Notes under the pieces: generated by a model
Seen by the model: only the letters and a program-made list of their open reading frames with translations
Database searches by the model: none
Told to the model about the DNA's origin: nothing
Made by a program: the position numbers and the translations under genes
Part shown: positions 23,302-34,621 of the stretch, in pieces
How positions within the stretch are numbered: position 1 is the first letter of the stretch
Layout: each line of letters begins with the position of its first letter
Assembly: GCF_029852145.1 (NCBI RefSeq)
Contig: NC_079970.1
Coordinates: 13,449,662-13,513,661 of the forward strand
DNA: 64,000 nt
From: Microplitis mediator
Taxonomy: Eukaryota; Arthropoda; Insecta; Hymenoptera; Braconidae
Direction: 5' to 3'

Positions 23302-26300
23302 TTACGATTTTAATACCGCAACTGCTTCATTGAAATTTAATCCTTCTAAAATGTAGGCCAAATTTTCGACAGAAGCATCTTCATCGGCATCTGCCCAAAT
23401 CTCCAACATTGTCTTACATTGTTCGTATTGAGTAGGTTTTCCACGAAAAAAATCAATCTAAAAATATTAATTAAATTTTAAAATACATCAAAAACATTAA
23501 GTTTAATAAATAAATATCTTTAAACCTCATCTGCAGCATATCCTAGTTTTGTAGCTAATTTTTCCCAATCATTTTTCAATACCTCTGAAAGTTTTACAAT
23601 CATTTCTACGTTGACAAAATTTAATTTACGAGTTTTAACCTCTGAATTTTCACATTCAACTTGTTCTGATTCTTGTTTCAAAACATCTTCATTAAATTCT
23701 TGTTCATTTGATTCTGGAGGAGGAGTTTCATCAGTTTCCGTTTTAATCATGTCTGATTGAAGCTAAATAGAAGCAAATTAATTCATTATATTTGATCAAT
23801 AACAAAAAAAAAATTTAATGTAAAAAAAAATATTGTATAGTCATATACTAACTGGTCGATCTTTAGCAATTTTTTTTATCATAGTCTCTAAGTACTCGGG
23901 TAATTTGTTGATAGGATTATTCCCATGAACAAAAAAGTGTGGACTTCGTCTAGCTAATAATCTCAATGCTCTCCAACCAAAGTTACCATCATTTACTTTT
24001 CTAAAATAAATGATAAAATAATACTGGATTGAAGAAAAATGAATTTTTGAATTTAAAATACCTACTTATATTCATCATCAACCATAGCAGCAGGATCTGA
24101 CTGCATTATGGCTTCTTCGAAGTATGTTTCTAATAGTGGTAAGAAGTCTCTATCTTTGGATTTGCAAGCTTCTAAATTATTTGGACAAAGGTTCCATAGT
24201 TTAGTGAGCTCAGAGCTAAGAAAAAGTAAAAATAAATGTTATAAAAAAGTTATAATGATTTAGGCTTAAAGATTACTTACTTTCCCATATTAAATTTTCC
24301 AATACACTGCGCATCTCGAATAACATCACCTATACGTCGTTTAAGTTTCTTTAATTTTCTTGGTTCATCATTTCCACCGGAGTTGTACAACGGTTTTTTA
24401 AAAGCTGGGCAGCCATCATTTTTCCAAGTATTCCAATGCTCTTCTCGTTTTAAAATATTTTTTACAATCTCTGTGAATACTCTACCATCTGGGGGAGTTT
24501 CAATCAATAAAGCATAAACTTGATCCGTTGTGGCTTTCACCCATTCTACTTGATCCAGTTTCAATTCATGAGTTTCACTATAAAATAATTAGTTGAAAAA
24601 AAATTAATCAAAAAAATCTATAGAGCTTGAAAATAAATATATCCTTTGATATTAATTTTTTGATTACTATACCCAAATAACACATGCTTGAGCAAGATTC
24701 TGTTGCCAGTGCCTTGAGCAAAACCCCTGGTCACTAGTATCTTTTTCTACTATGGGTCTTGCGCAAGAGCATGTATCAAAAAATCGTCATCGAAACTTGT
24801 GCATGACTTGTCAAGGGATTGTACACAAGAATATTGAAGATATCTTAGATACAGTACAGTCGAAATGTTTCTGGCGCATTTCTTGCACCAGCAACTTACG
24901 GTAGGTACTTACACATAGCTTGCTCAAGATCTGCTCAAGGCTCAAGGTCAACTTTGGGCCTTGAGCAGATCTCGAGCAAGTCATGGGCAACTATTTTCAA
25001 CTATAGTCTTTCTCCAGAATTGAGTTATAATCTGGACCGAATTTCTTGTGTGAGGCTTGCACTGGAATTGCTATTGAAATCTAGCCATAAGTATCTGCAG
25101 CAAGACACTTAGGTAAGAAAAGACACTAACGTCTATCGAACTTGGGACCAGACTTGATCAAGCCTTGAACAAGATTGTTATATGGGTATTGACTACTCCA
25201 AGTCTTATTAAATTAAATGTCATACGACTAACTTACGTTTTGAATTTAACGGTGCTGTTGAGGTATTGAAACAGAATAAGAAATTGTAAAAGTACATAAC
25301 GTCGAAAGTTTGAATCTGATAGTTGTAATTCAAGTAATTTTTGATTCGTAAGATATTTGGCAAAGTAATGAGTTTCTTTGTATATATTTTCCACTGTAAA
25401 TTCCTTGTTAACTCCGGTCACAGAACAAGTACGCTGATCTTCTAATTTGAAAGATGAAAATGCAGAAAGAACACTAGAAGCATGCTAAAACACGTCAAAG
25501 TAATCATCCATTAATATTGGGTAATTGAAAATTGATATATTGTGGAATACAATTAATATTAAAAGATATAAAAATGAGTAATGTCAACATACAGCAGAAA
25601 AAACTTTCCAGTGCATCTTATTATAACATTGGTTAGGATTTCGGAAGAAATCCTGAAGTGCCCAAAATTTTCTATACAAATTATAATCCATTTGTATTTT
25701 ATTTTCACTTTTATTGTCTTCTTCCATTGGTTCTAAATCATTTTCAAGTTTTTCAGTTCCAAATTCAGTATAATTATCTAAGTTAAATTCACTGACAATG
25801 TTAAGTCCAGATCTCTCTGAAAATGGGAAAAACTTTGCAAGAAATAATAAAATTCTTCCACAAAATACTGTCTGTTGAGACCGCGATAATCGTCGTAATA
25901 AATCATTACACATTCGTAATAAATTGTTTTTACAAGCACTAAAAAATAAATCTTCTTTCCAAATTCCAACATTATTTTCAACATATGTAAAGAGTTGTTC
26001 ACACTTATCTAGTGTCATTGCATCGAAAATATCACTAAGAAGCATTACAGGCATACTAGAAGTTGCTAAATCTCTTCTGCAGAGATCAATTGTAAGTGTA
26101 ATGTAATTTTCAAGAACGCCGACATTTTTCGATGTATTTTCATTTAAAATCATTAATAATGTATCACGTAAAGCTTGATCAACAGCTGCTTTCCGATCTA
26201 CATCATTAGTACAAGCTTCGATACATTTTTTTTGAAAATTTACAACATCAGAGTTTCTTAAACATTGTTGTAAAAAAATCTGTAAACAAAATTCACATCA

Positions 26301-26397
26301 TAACCTATAGAAAACTTTATTTTTTAAATTTCAAATAGTATAGATTAATTTTCACACTTACGCTAAAATCTTCTCTCAATCTTTCAAATAGCGTCAT
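23302..26397 (-). CDS. THOC1: THO complex subunit 1 (HPR1/THOC1), eight exons
   Basis: Nuclear THO/TREX subunit that couples transcription to mRNA packaging and export. The exons, in transcript order, are 26397-26362, 26279-25593, 25484-25237, 24577-24281, 24215-24066, 24000-23853, 23762-23526 and 23457-23302. All introns begin GT and end AG. The phases agree, and the 1959 nt give 652 residues (human: 657). Conserved landmarks are CNDLLRRLSRSQ (about residue 136), DYNLYRKFWALQDFFRNP at the end of exon 2, LQLSDSNFRR in exon 3, ELTKLWNLCPNNLEACKS in exon 5 and GWRALRLLARRSPHFF in exon 6. A C-terminal death domain spans about residues 575-652. The start MTLFERLREDF is the only ATG before exon 2 and precedes a GTAAGT donor. 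The exon 7 donor (GTTTAA) is weak. Intron 3 carries a MITE. No lesion was seen, so this is probably a working single-copy gene. Confidence 0.96.
24672..25186. mobile_element. 515 bp CCCAAATAACA MITE in THOC1 intron 3
   Basis: CCCAAATAACA at 24672 and TGTTATATGGG ending at 25186 are inverted ends, each flanked by TA. The interior repeats CTTGAGCAAGA, TTGAGCAAG and TCAAGGCTTG-type words in both orientations. It accounts for most of the 659 bp intron and leaves both splice sites intact. Confidence 0.8.
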
Positions 26398-26589
26398 TAT
26401 TGTTAATTGTTTCTATGACCAAATATTATATATTTATAACAAATGTAAACAAATAACTAATAATGTGTAGATAACTTAAGCATCGAAGTGAATTTTACTG
26501 ATTACTGAGTTTCAATAGCGGGTCCCTAAGAGAGATCCGAACGAAAATGTAGCCAACGCAACAAATGCAAACAAATTTAAAAGCAAAAT
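26398..26589 (-). promoter_or_regulatory. THOC1 5' flank (inferred promoter region)
   Basis: Only 192 bp separate the THOC1 start codon from the end of a long-terminal-repeat copy at 26590. No TATA box is convincing. The transcription start probably lies here or within the repeat; this is inference from position only. Confidence 0.35.
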
Positions 26590-27461
26590 TGTTATGTCCT
26601 GGGAGGTTACTAGGATCGGAGCAGACGCCACCTCCTGGACAGTGGGCAGTTCGTTGTCACGCGGGACCAATTTTGAATTTGAAAAGTGATAAATTTATTG
26701 TTGACTATGATGATGATGATGATTATGATTATTATTTAATGAAATAATGAAATTATGGATAAGGATAGATGTAATTGATAAAATAACTTTTATCTGAAGA
26801 CTGAGTTTTATTATAAAGTGTAGATTAGATTTGATCAGTAATAACAGTTGTGCTCGTCAATAGTTCTCGGAGAGAAGTGGAGTTACATCAGCTGGCAGAG
26901 AGATCTCTGACTCTTTACTCTTCGACTTCTCCCACCATTCTCATACTCATACACATACTTGTGCTATATATGTACTTATACATATCAACGTTCTTTCTAG
27001 TTATATACTTATACATTTATACTTCTTACTAATACACGTACGAGATATGAGTTTACACATCTACGTTCTTTATTTGTCCGTTCTATGATTTTACTTATTA
27101 CTTACATTATTTATATTCCATTTTCCTGTACTTAAATACAATCTTTTAGTTAATTATTCTATATTTAATTATTCAATACGATTGACATTATTATTTATCA
27201 TGAAACACCATTATAATTATTCTAATGCTATATTTCTATATTTCTCTTAATTTATTTATTATACGAGTCACTCTTTATTTAATATGTATATATATTAACA
27301 ATAATAATTGAGTTCTTGTGATATGGTTTTTATTTATAAGTAACATTTATTTATTAAATATATCTTTTCTTATTTGATTATAGAGTATGCATTTGTTTAT
27401 AACCATATTTACTGTTAACTATAGAACAAGGGCCTATTCATGATTTTTATGTGTGTTATTG
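26590..27461 (-). mobile_element. LTR copy A (truncated)
   Basis: TGTTATGTCCTGGGAGGTTA at 26590 is the complement of the right end of the LTR at 37017-38200. Homology continues through CCTGGACAGTGGGCAGTTCG, AGTTCTCGGAGAGAAGTGGA and GGGCCTATTCATGATTTTTA to about 27461. The remaining 330 bp or so of the LTR is missing. No internal gag or pol sequence is attached. Confidence 0.8.
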
Positions 27462-27786
27462 TAACAAATTGTTACCTTACATTTAACAAAAAGGCAACAA
27501 GTTTTTTTTGTGCCGTTTGGGATCAGAATTAACTAGCAGGTGTAGCTTTTGAATTTTGAAAAATATGAGTCAAAAATTCGATTGTCATAATCGATTGTGC
27601 AACTATACAGTTGTTTCAAAAAACAATCGCTTTTTATGAATTTCAAATAATCGATTCTTCGAAAAATCGATTATTTGCAAACGATTAATCGGCTCTGTCG
27701 ATTATTTCAGTTGGATTATAATCGATTGTTAACAATCGATTATTTCATTCGATTGTTGCAACACTTCTGAAAGCCTTTTTGGCTGG
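27462..27786. repeat. AATCGATT-rich sequence
   Basis: From about 27540 to 27760, AATCGATT and CGATTGTT words recur in both orientations (for example TTATAATCGATTGTTAACAA). It looks like a small palindromic repeat; clear ends were not found. Confidence 0.5.
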
Positions 27787-29150
27787 AAGCCTGGTTGGCT
27801 CACCGTCAACATATAAAAAAGTGGCGCTTCTCTCGCCCACAGGTTAACTAGTGCACGAGTCCACAAGTGAACTTGTGGGGCCGTGGTGGCGACGCGACAT
27901 TATTGGAAACACACTTTTTGGAGATATCGCCATTTCGTCATGCGCAGATTACAAAATAACGTCGTATTGTTTACATTACAACATTACGTTACAACAATGT
28001 GACCACTGTTTAAATGTAAAGACGAGTAAAAACTTGCTTAAGAGGGTGTACTAGGTGATTTTCAAATGAACCGTTTTCACAGGTAAAGACACAAATTATT
28101 AAATAAAATATGTCATTCGATGCGTAAACTTATTATTTATCGAATGAAATGTTTCTCGTTCGGAAATTGCAGCTTATATCTGAGAACGGCTCATTTGAAA
28201 TTTCCATTTGCTAATGTAAGTGCAACAAAGACAGTTCCGTCCGTTCACATGTGTGTAAGAAAGAGAATAGATGGCACATCCTCTTAAGCTTGCTAAGAAT
28301 TGCGTATAAGCTAAAATTGAAAAAATATTAAAATTAAAAATTCATATTAAGTTATGAATTATTAACTGCTGAATCATGATTAGACTTTCTTACTGCAATT
28401 TAGTCAAATTCCGAATTTTACTAGTCATTATCGATTGAATATCAATATTTACTACTTGACATACACTATAATATTATTGTTTATAAAATGTTATTTTAGC
28501 TTTTATATAAATAAATACGAGTCACAATACGTTATGTAGGGGAGAGGACGGTAAAATAGGTCCCCTCGAATTTTAACATATTTCTTATAGAGCCCATTTT
28601 GCCCCAAATTTTAACTTTTCATTTTGGGAGGGTATATTGATTACGAATACATGGTAGAAGACTAGAAAAAGTAAAGGGGTAAAAAAAATCATATATTAAA
28701 AGGTTTTTTCGGGAGGCCCGTTTCGCCCCAAAATTCAAGATTTTTAATTTTCAAAAGATGCTGCAAATTAAGCCAAAAAATATAGTATGGGGCTAGAAAG
28801 AAGTAAAACAAGCAAGAAACAATGAGGATATAAGCCATTTTTTCTTAAGGGGCCCATTTTGCCCCCTCCCTCCCCCTATGTAATTTAACCACGGTAGTAA
28901 TTAATAAATTAATATAAAATTTAACTTTTTATACTAATGACCACGTTGTTGTAACATAACACAAACAATACGACGTTATTTTGTAATCTGCGCATGACGA
29001 AATGGCGATATCTCCAAAAAGTGTGTTTCCAATAATGTCGCGTCGCCACCACGGCCCCACAAGTTCACTTGTGGACTCGTGCACTAGTTAACCTGTGGGC
29101 GAGAGAAGCGCCACATTTTTATATGTTGACGGTGAGCCAACCAGGCTTCC
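27787..29150. mobile_element. 1.36 kb foldback, GGAAGCCTGGTTGGCTC ends
   Basis: Arms of about 190 bp: 27787-27975 and 28967-29150 are inverted copies containing GCGCTTCTCTCGCCCACAGG, CGTGGTGGCGACGCGACATT and ATCGCCATTTCGTCATGCGC. The arms are unusually GC-rich for this window. The loop has its own inverted pair (TTCAAATGAACCGTT at 28062, AACGGCTCATTTGAA at 28186) and the GGGG-rich MITE at 28538. Confidence 0.85.
28538..28878. mobile_element. TAGGGGAGAGGACGG / GGCCCATTTTGCCCC MITE
   Basis: TAGGGGAGAGGACGGTAAAA near 28537 is mirrored imperfectly by TTTTGCCCCCTCCCTCCCCCTA near 28857-28878. Inside are GCCCATTTTGCCCCAAA and GCCCGTTTCGCCCCAAA. Related to the sequence at 6545-6845. Confidence 0.55.
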
Positions 29151-29157
29151 GTAGTAC

Positions 29158-29246
29158 GTCGAAAGTAGTCGACAACTTGTCATCAAGTTGGTGGTAACTA
29201 ATGTAGATACATCAACTTTCTGATCAGAAAGTCTAGCTATCAGGGT
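29158..29246. mobile_element. CCCTGATAGC MITE, right-end fragment
   Basis: CGACAACTTGTCATCAAGTT ... AGTCTAGCTATCAGGG matches the right half of 22378-22605. Confidence 0.55.
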
Positions 29247-29400
29247 GACTACAAGTTACGATCAAAACTTACACTTCAATTCTTACAGTCATTTTGACGT
29301 CCAAATACAGTATGTTTACCGCAAGTTGGAACCCGTTTGACGTCAACTTGCAGCCATAGTGGCTGTCAGACACCTAAAATCGTGTAGATCAGAGATACTA

Positions 29401-29730
29401 CCCTGATAGCCACACTTTAAATATAACTGCTCAGCAAGTTCTGCAGTGAAACATTTACGGCTAACTCATCGAAAAGTTTCTGGCAAGCCTCGGCTGGATA
29501 ATACTTGCGTGCAAGTTGATGCAAATTAACTACCGTCATCTGAATGTAATTTGACAGAAAAACTTGCCGTGAATTTGAAGTGAAACTTTCAATCAACTTA
29601 ACGTCATTGTCTGACAATAACACTTGTATTCAAATTAAATTCAAGTTACAGACAATTTACTGTCAACTTAACTGCAACTTTTTGCCCTCCAACTTTTGCT
29701 GTTAAGTTGACTTCAGATTCCGGCCGTATA
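29401..29730. mobile_element. CCCTGATAGC MITE, left-end fragment
   Basis: CCCTGATAGCCACACTTT starts at 29401. Inside, CAAGTTGATGCAAATTAACT and AAGTTGACTTCAG words continue to about 29730. No right terminus. Confidence 0.5.
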
Positions 29731-29867
29731 ATGTTCATTCTTACCATTTCAGAAGGTAATTGAATTTATGCATGTGTATGTCTACAATTTGAGAGTAAAA
29801 AAATACTTAACAATTTTTTAAGTCAAATTAACAATCAATTGGTTCCATGATTCTTGATCCCCCGACA

Positions 29868-29947
29868 AAATATCCCAAAAAAAATATCCCTGGACAAAAT
29901 GTCCCCGACAAAATATCCCTATGACAAAAAAACCCTGACAAGTTATC
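29868..29947. repeat. GACAAAATATCCC repeat, host of LTR copy B
   Basis: Five units of CGACAAAATATCCC-type sequence. The LTR at 29948 is inserted at its edge, and the sequence resumes at 36783-36900 with ATGATAAAAGGGCACAACAC, related to the loop of 11971-12206. Confidence 0.5.
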
Positions 29948-30766
29948 TGTTATGTCCTCAGTGGCCTCAGGTGCCTCCACCTGTTAATTAATTAGTGAAC
30001 TTGAGATCCATAAATAGGCGCGCATTTAAATTTCATTTGAAATTATATATTAACATCTTACAACACTTATTGCGTCTTATCAATATTTAGTCAATAATTT
30101 AAATAATAAATCGTCGTGGCACATACTTATTAAATTATATATTTTTATTATAAGAAACTTTAAATAAATAGATAAATAAATCTTTATTTTGTATTCAGAG
30201 AAATGTAAATACAGTTTGAGTGGTCTTGGAACGTTTCCTGTCACCCGATACTTAAAACCTAAACAAAACACACGCATAAAAATCATGAATAGGCCCTTGT
30301 TCTATAGTTAACAGTAAATATGGTTATAAACAAATGCATACTCTATAAACAAATAAGAAAAAGATATATTTGATAAATAAATGTTACTTATAAATGAAAA
30401 CCATATCACAAGAACTCAATTATTATTGTTAATATATATACATATTAAATAAAGAGTGACTCGTATAATAAATAAATTAATAGAAATATAGAAATATAAC
30501 ATTAGAATAACTATAATGATGTTTCACGATAAATGATAATGTCAATCGTATCAATTAATTAAATATAGAATAATTATAAAAGAATACACCTCTGATAGTC
30601 TAGAATATTTAACTGAAAGATTGTATCCAAATACAGGAAAATAGAATATAAATAATATAAGTAATAAGTAAAGTCATAGAATGGGTAAAGTAAAGAACGT
30701 AAATATGTAAGTTTATGTCTCGAATTAGTATTAGTAAAAAGTATAAGTATATTTGGTAAAGAACAT

Positions 30767-30810
<44 letters not shown>

Positions 30811-30813
<3 letters not shown>

Positions 30814-32117
30814 GGTGCTCCGTTTGAAACGAAGATTTTTTTTTTTTCGTTCCCCATCGAAAATCTTGTGCTACATGTAAAAATAAAAATTCAGTGAAAT
30901 TTTGAGCTCTTAATAACAATTTTAAGAACTGGAACAACGTCGTTGAAGTTTTCCCATGCTAAAAGCATATAAATTTTGATTCTTTTCTTTTTATCGAATA
31001 AAACTCAGCCCCATATTCACGTATCTTATCGGTTCAAAGTTTTCTTGGAAGAGAATTGTATGCTCTTTGAAAAAGCCTGTATGTGCTTGGCAGTACCTTC
31101 AACTACAGCCCTCGTGAAAGCCTTGAAAGTCTAATTTCCTACGAAATTAGTGGTTGTTTGTTGTTAACTTGTAAACGGTTGGCTTTTGGGAAAAAAAGTA
31201 CATGAAATTTTTTGTAGGAAATTTAGTCTTCGACAAAAAAGTTCTCATAAGTCAAATCTCTAAAATCAATATTTAAAAAGATTTATGAACTTTAACTAAG
31301 TAAAATTCAAAATTTTAGCTAAATGTCAAGATTAACGGTTTTATAATTCAAAACCATTACATAAACCACGTTTTTTTTAACATAATCCATCTGTTAGCTC
31401 CCAAGGACATCGAAAATTCGAACGAGATTCTTCAAATCTGTGTTTTAATCATTCAATTTTTCAAAAGAATTGCAATTGAGGTTGGTACTTAAGAACAATT
31501 TCGATGAATAATTACGGGAATTTTATATTTTATACGAATATATATTTATTGATACTTACCATAAGTTAATAACTGAATATATTGTATAGTATAGAACATC
31601 GACATTTAGCTAAAATTTCGAATTTTACTTTGTTAAAGTTCATATATCTTTTTAAATATTGATTTTAGAGATTTGACTTATGAGAACTTTTTTGTCGAAG
31701 ACTAAATTTCCTACAAAAAATTTCATGTACTTTTTTTCCCAAAAGTCAACCGTTTACAAGTTAACAACAAAAAACCACTAATTTCGTAGGAAATTAGACT
31801 TTCAAGGCTTCCACGAGGGCTGTAGTTGAAGGCACTGCTAAGCACATACAGGCTTTTTTAAAGAGCATACAATTTTTTCCCAAGAAAACTTTGAACCGAT
31901 GAGATACGTGAATATGGGGCTGAGTTTTATTCGATAAAAAGAAAAGAATCAAAATTTACATGCTTTTAGCATGAGAAAACTTCAACGACGTTATTCCAGT
32001 TCTTAAAATTGTTATTAAGAGCTCAAAATTTCACTGAATTTTTATTTTTGTATGTAGAACAAGATTTTCGATGGGGAACGAAAAAAAAAAAATCTTCGTT
32101 TCAAACGGAGCACCCTA
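30811..32117. mobile_element. hAT-like foldback, TAGGGTGCTCCGTTTGAAAC ends
   Basis: Arms of about 520 bp (30811-31330 and 31600-32117) are inverted copies carrying TCTAATTTCCTACGAAATTA, TTCAACTACAGCCCTCGTG and GTTCTCATAAGTCAAATC. Inserted in an AT dinucleotide tract, so the 8 bp duplication (ATATATAT) is compatible but not informative. Non-coding; near-palindromic translation products appear on both strands. Confidence 0.88.
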
Positions 32118-32599
32118 ATATATATATATATATATATTGTATGAGCCTGAGTGTGAACATGAGAGTAGTGGGGAGAAGTTGGAGCCCAAGTGGCCAAATG
32201 TTAACTTTTTCGTATCGAAAAAGTTAACAAAAAAAATGTTAACATTTATATTGAGATGTAAAAAGGCAAATTTTTATCAACAAATATCACTACTAATGTC
32301 CAGCAAAATGTTAACTTTTTTCTGTCTCAAAAAGATAACTTTTTGGTAACAAATTGTTAACTATTTATTGACATTTTCATAACTTAATGTTGACATTTTT
32401 CAACTTTTTGTTAACAAATCACAATGTGTTTTTGGTTACCAAAAACATAACAAATTGTTAACTTTTTATTGGTAACAAGTTGATGGAAAAAAGTTGACTT
32501 TAATTTAACAAATCAGTCTTATTTTAGTTGATTTAATGTTAACAATTTTAAGGATCATTAGAGGTTAGGGGTAGTATAAACCGCGGGAAATTTGAAAAT

Positions 32600-34310
32600 T
32601 TACAAATAAACAAACATAAATTCTAAAAATATTCTATCATGAAATGAAATATTTATTTTTTCTTGTTTATATACATTAGGGTGGTCCTTATTTTGGACAT
32701 TTTCGAATTTTTATGCTCCCAGAGGCTTATGTGGTTCGAAATAAATAAAAAAAAATATCCTCAAAGTTTCAGGTCTCTATCTCAATTTTAAGCCATGCCG
32801 CACAGTGATGTAAGTTTCCCATTTAAATAACACGGGGTTTTGGGCATTGAACGATTAAGTTTTTATTCCGGCTAAAGTAATTGTTCGAAAAATTTGAAAC
32901 TCTGTAGACTTTATTCTCATATTAGCAGCTACTCCTCAGAATTTTGACAGATTTTCAGCTACTATAATTTTGGGGGTACAGCATGATGAAAAAAAAGAAA
33001 AAAATTATTTTTTTTTATTTTTAGCTAAAATTTTTTTCAAATAACATATCGAATCAGTCTGCATCCTTATCGGAAGTTCTTTCTTTTTTTCATTCCAAGT
33101 GGGTGAACGGCATATCTTTGTTGCACTAATACAGTAATTAGGAGCATTTTTTTTCAATTACAACAGAAGAAATTCCCTTAAAGTTTTAGTTCTTAATTTT
33201 AACGGGAAGAGTTACCGCAAATTTTTTTTTGTGATTTTTTCAAGAAATATTTGTGTTTATGTTATTTGACAATGTGTCTTTTTCAAAAATACATAATGCA
33301 TTCAATTGATATCTGAGATCGGTATATCAATGCCACTAATCATATTATGTCTCAGTTTAACAGTTGATAAATATTATCAATAAATTCAATTTCTTTCAAT
33401 ATTTGCTTAAATAAGTTGGTCACCTTTAAGTTTATTATTTGTTTTAAGCAATAAATAATAAACAAAAGGTTGATAGTTTTGTGCATTATAATATCGAAAT
33501 AATTATTTGTTTACAATTTTCTAACTATAATAAATTATTAATAAAATAGATCTCTTTTATAAAGAAATATAATAAACTTAAAAAATCACAAAAACAAAAT
33601 TTGCGACACGTGGTTCCGTTGGAATTAAGAGCTCAAACTTGAAGGGAATTTTTTTCTGTCGTAATTAAAACCGTTTGTGAGGTAATCGTAATAAATTTAA
33701 AAAATCTTTTTAAGGAACACTTTACTGCACACTAATGCAAAGTTCCTGATTACTGTATTAGTGCAACAAAGATATACCGTTCACCCACTTAGGTGCGAGA
33801 ATGAAAAAAAGTAAGGACTTCTGATTAGGATGCAGACTGATTTGATTTGTTATTTGAAAAAAATTTTAGCTAAAAATAAAAAAAAAATTTTTTTCCTTTT
33901 TTTTCATCATGCTGTACCCCCAAAAATATAGTAGCTGAAAATCTGTAAAAATTCTGAGGAGTAGCTGCTAATATGAGGATAAAGTCTACAGAGTTTCAAA
34001 TTTTTCGAACAATTACTTTAGCCGGAATAAAAACTTAATTGTTCAATGCCAAAAACCCCGTGTTATTTAAATGGGAAACTTACATCGCTGTGCGGCACGG
34101 GTTAAAATTGAGATAGAGACCTGAAACTTTGAGGATATTTTTTTTTATTTATTTCGAACCACATAAGCCTCTGGGAGCATTAAAATTCGAAAATGTCCAA
34201 AATAAGGACCACCCTAATATACATATATTAAACAAGAAAAAATAAATATTTCATTTCATGATAGAATATTTTTAGAATTGTGTTTATATTTATTTGTAAA
34301 TTGTAATCAC
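32600..34310. mobile_element. Outer palindrome around the 32677-34216 foldback
   Basis: TACAAATAAACAAACATAAA at about 32600 and CATGAAATGAAATATTTATT are mirrored at 34225-34310 (ATTTCATTTCATGATAGAAT, TATTTATTTGTAAATTG). The foldback at 32677 therefore landed at the centre of an older palindrome about 160 bp long. Confidence 0.7.
32677..34216. mobile_element. hAT-like foldback, TAGGGTGGTCC ends, exact 8 bp duplication
   Basis: Ends TAGGGTGGTCCTTATTTTGG and complement. ATATACAT at 32669-32676 is repeated at 34217-34224. Arms of about 580 bp share GGCTTATGTGGTTCGAAATA, CATGCTGTACCCCCAAAA (complement) and GTTGCACTAATACAGTAATT. The centre of about 330 bp is AT-rich. Non-coding. Confidence 0.92.
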
Positions 34311-34621
34311 TCGCAGTTTATTGTGACAAATATACAATTTTTTATAATTGGAATGCTTAAATTTATTAACAATTTCTTTACAACATTCATAGGTTTTATA
34401 TTAATAACAATAATAGTAATAATAATTGTGAGCTTAATATCAAGACTAGTTGTTGTGACTAGCGCACTGGTGACACTAACTTATAGTTTTATTTTTATCT
34501 GATAAGCTTACTTTTATGTTTTGAGATCATTAATTTAGGCTTAGAGAACAGAAAACTCTTTATACTATTAAAAAAAAGTTTTTTGAAAACAACTTGTAAA
34601 TATAAAGATCGTAACTACAAA

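Noticed and set aside
30731..32227. Shared peptide QNFTEFLFL...DFRWGTKKKK at two places as a gene family
   Set aside because: Both lie at the ends of one hAT-like foldback and run into an AT microsatellite; this is arm symmetry.
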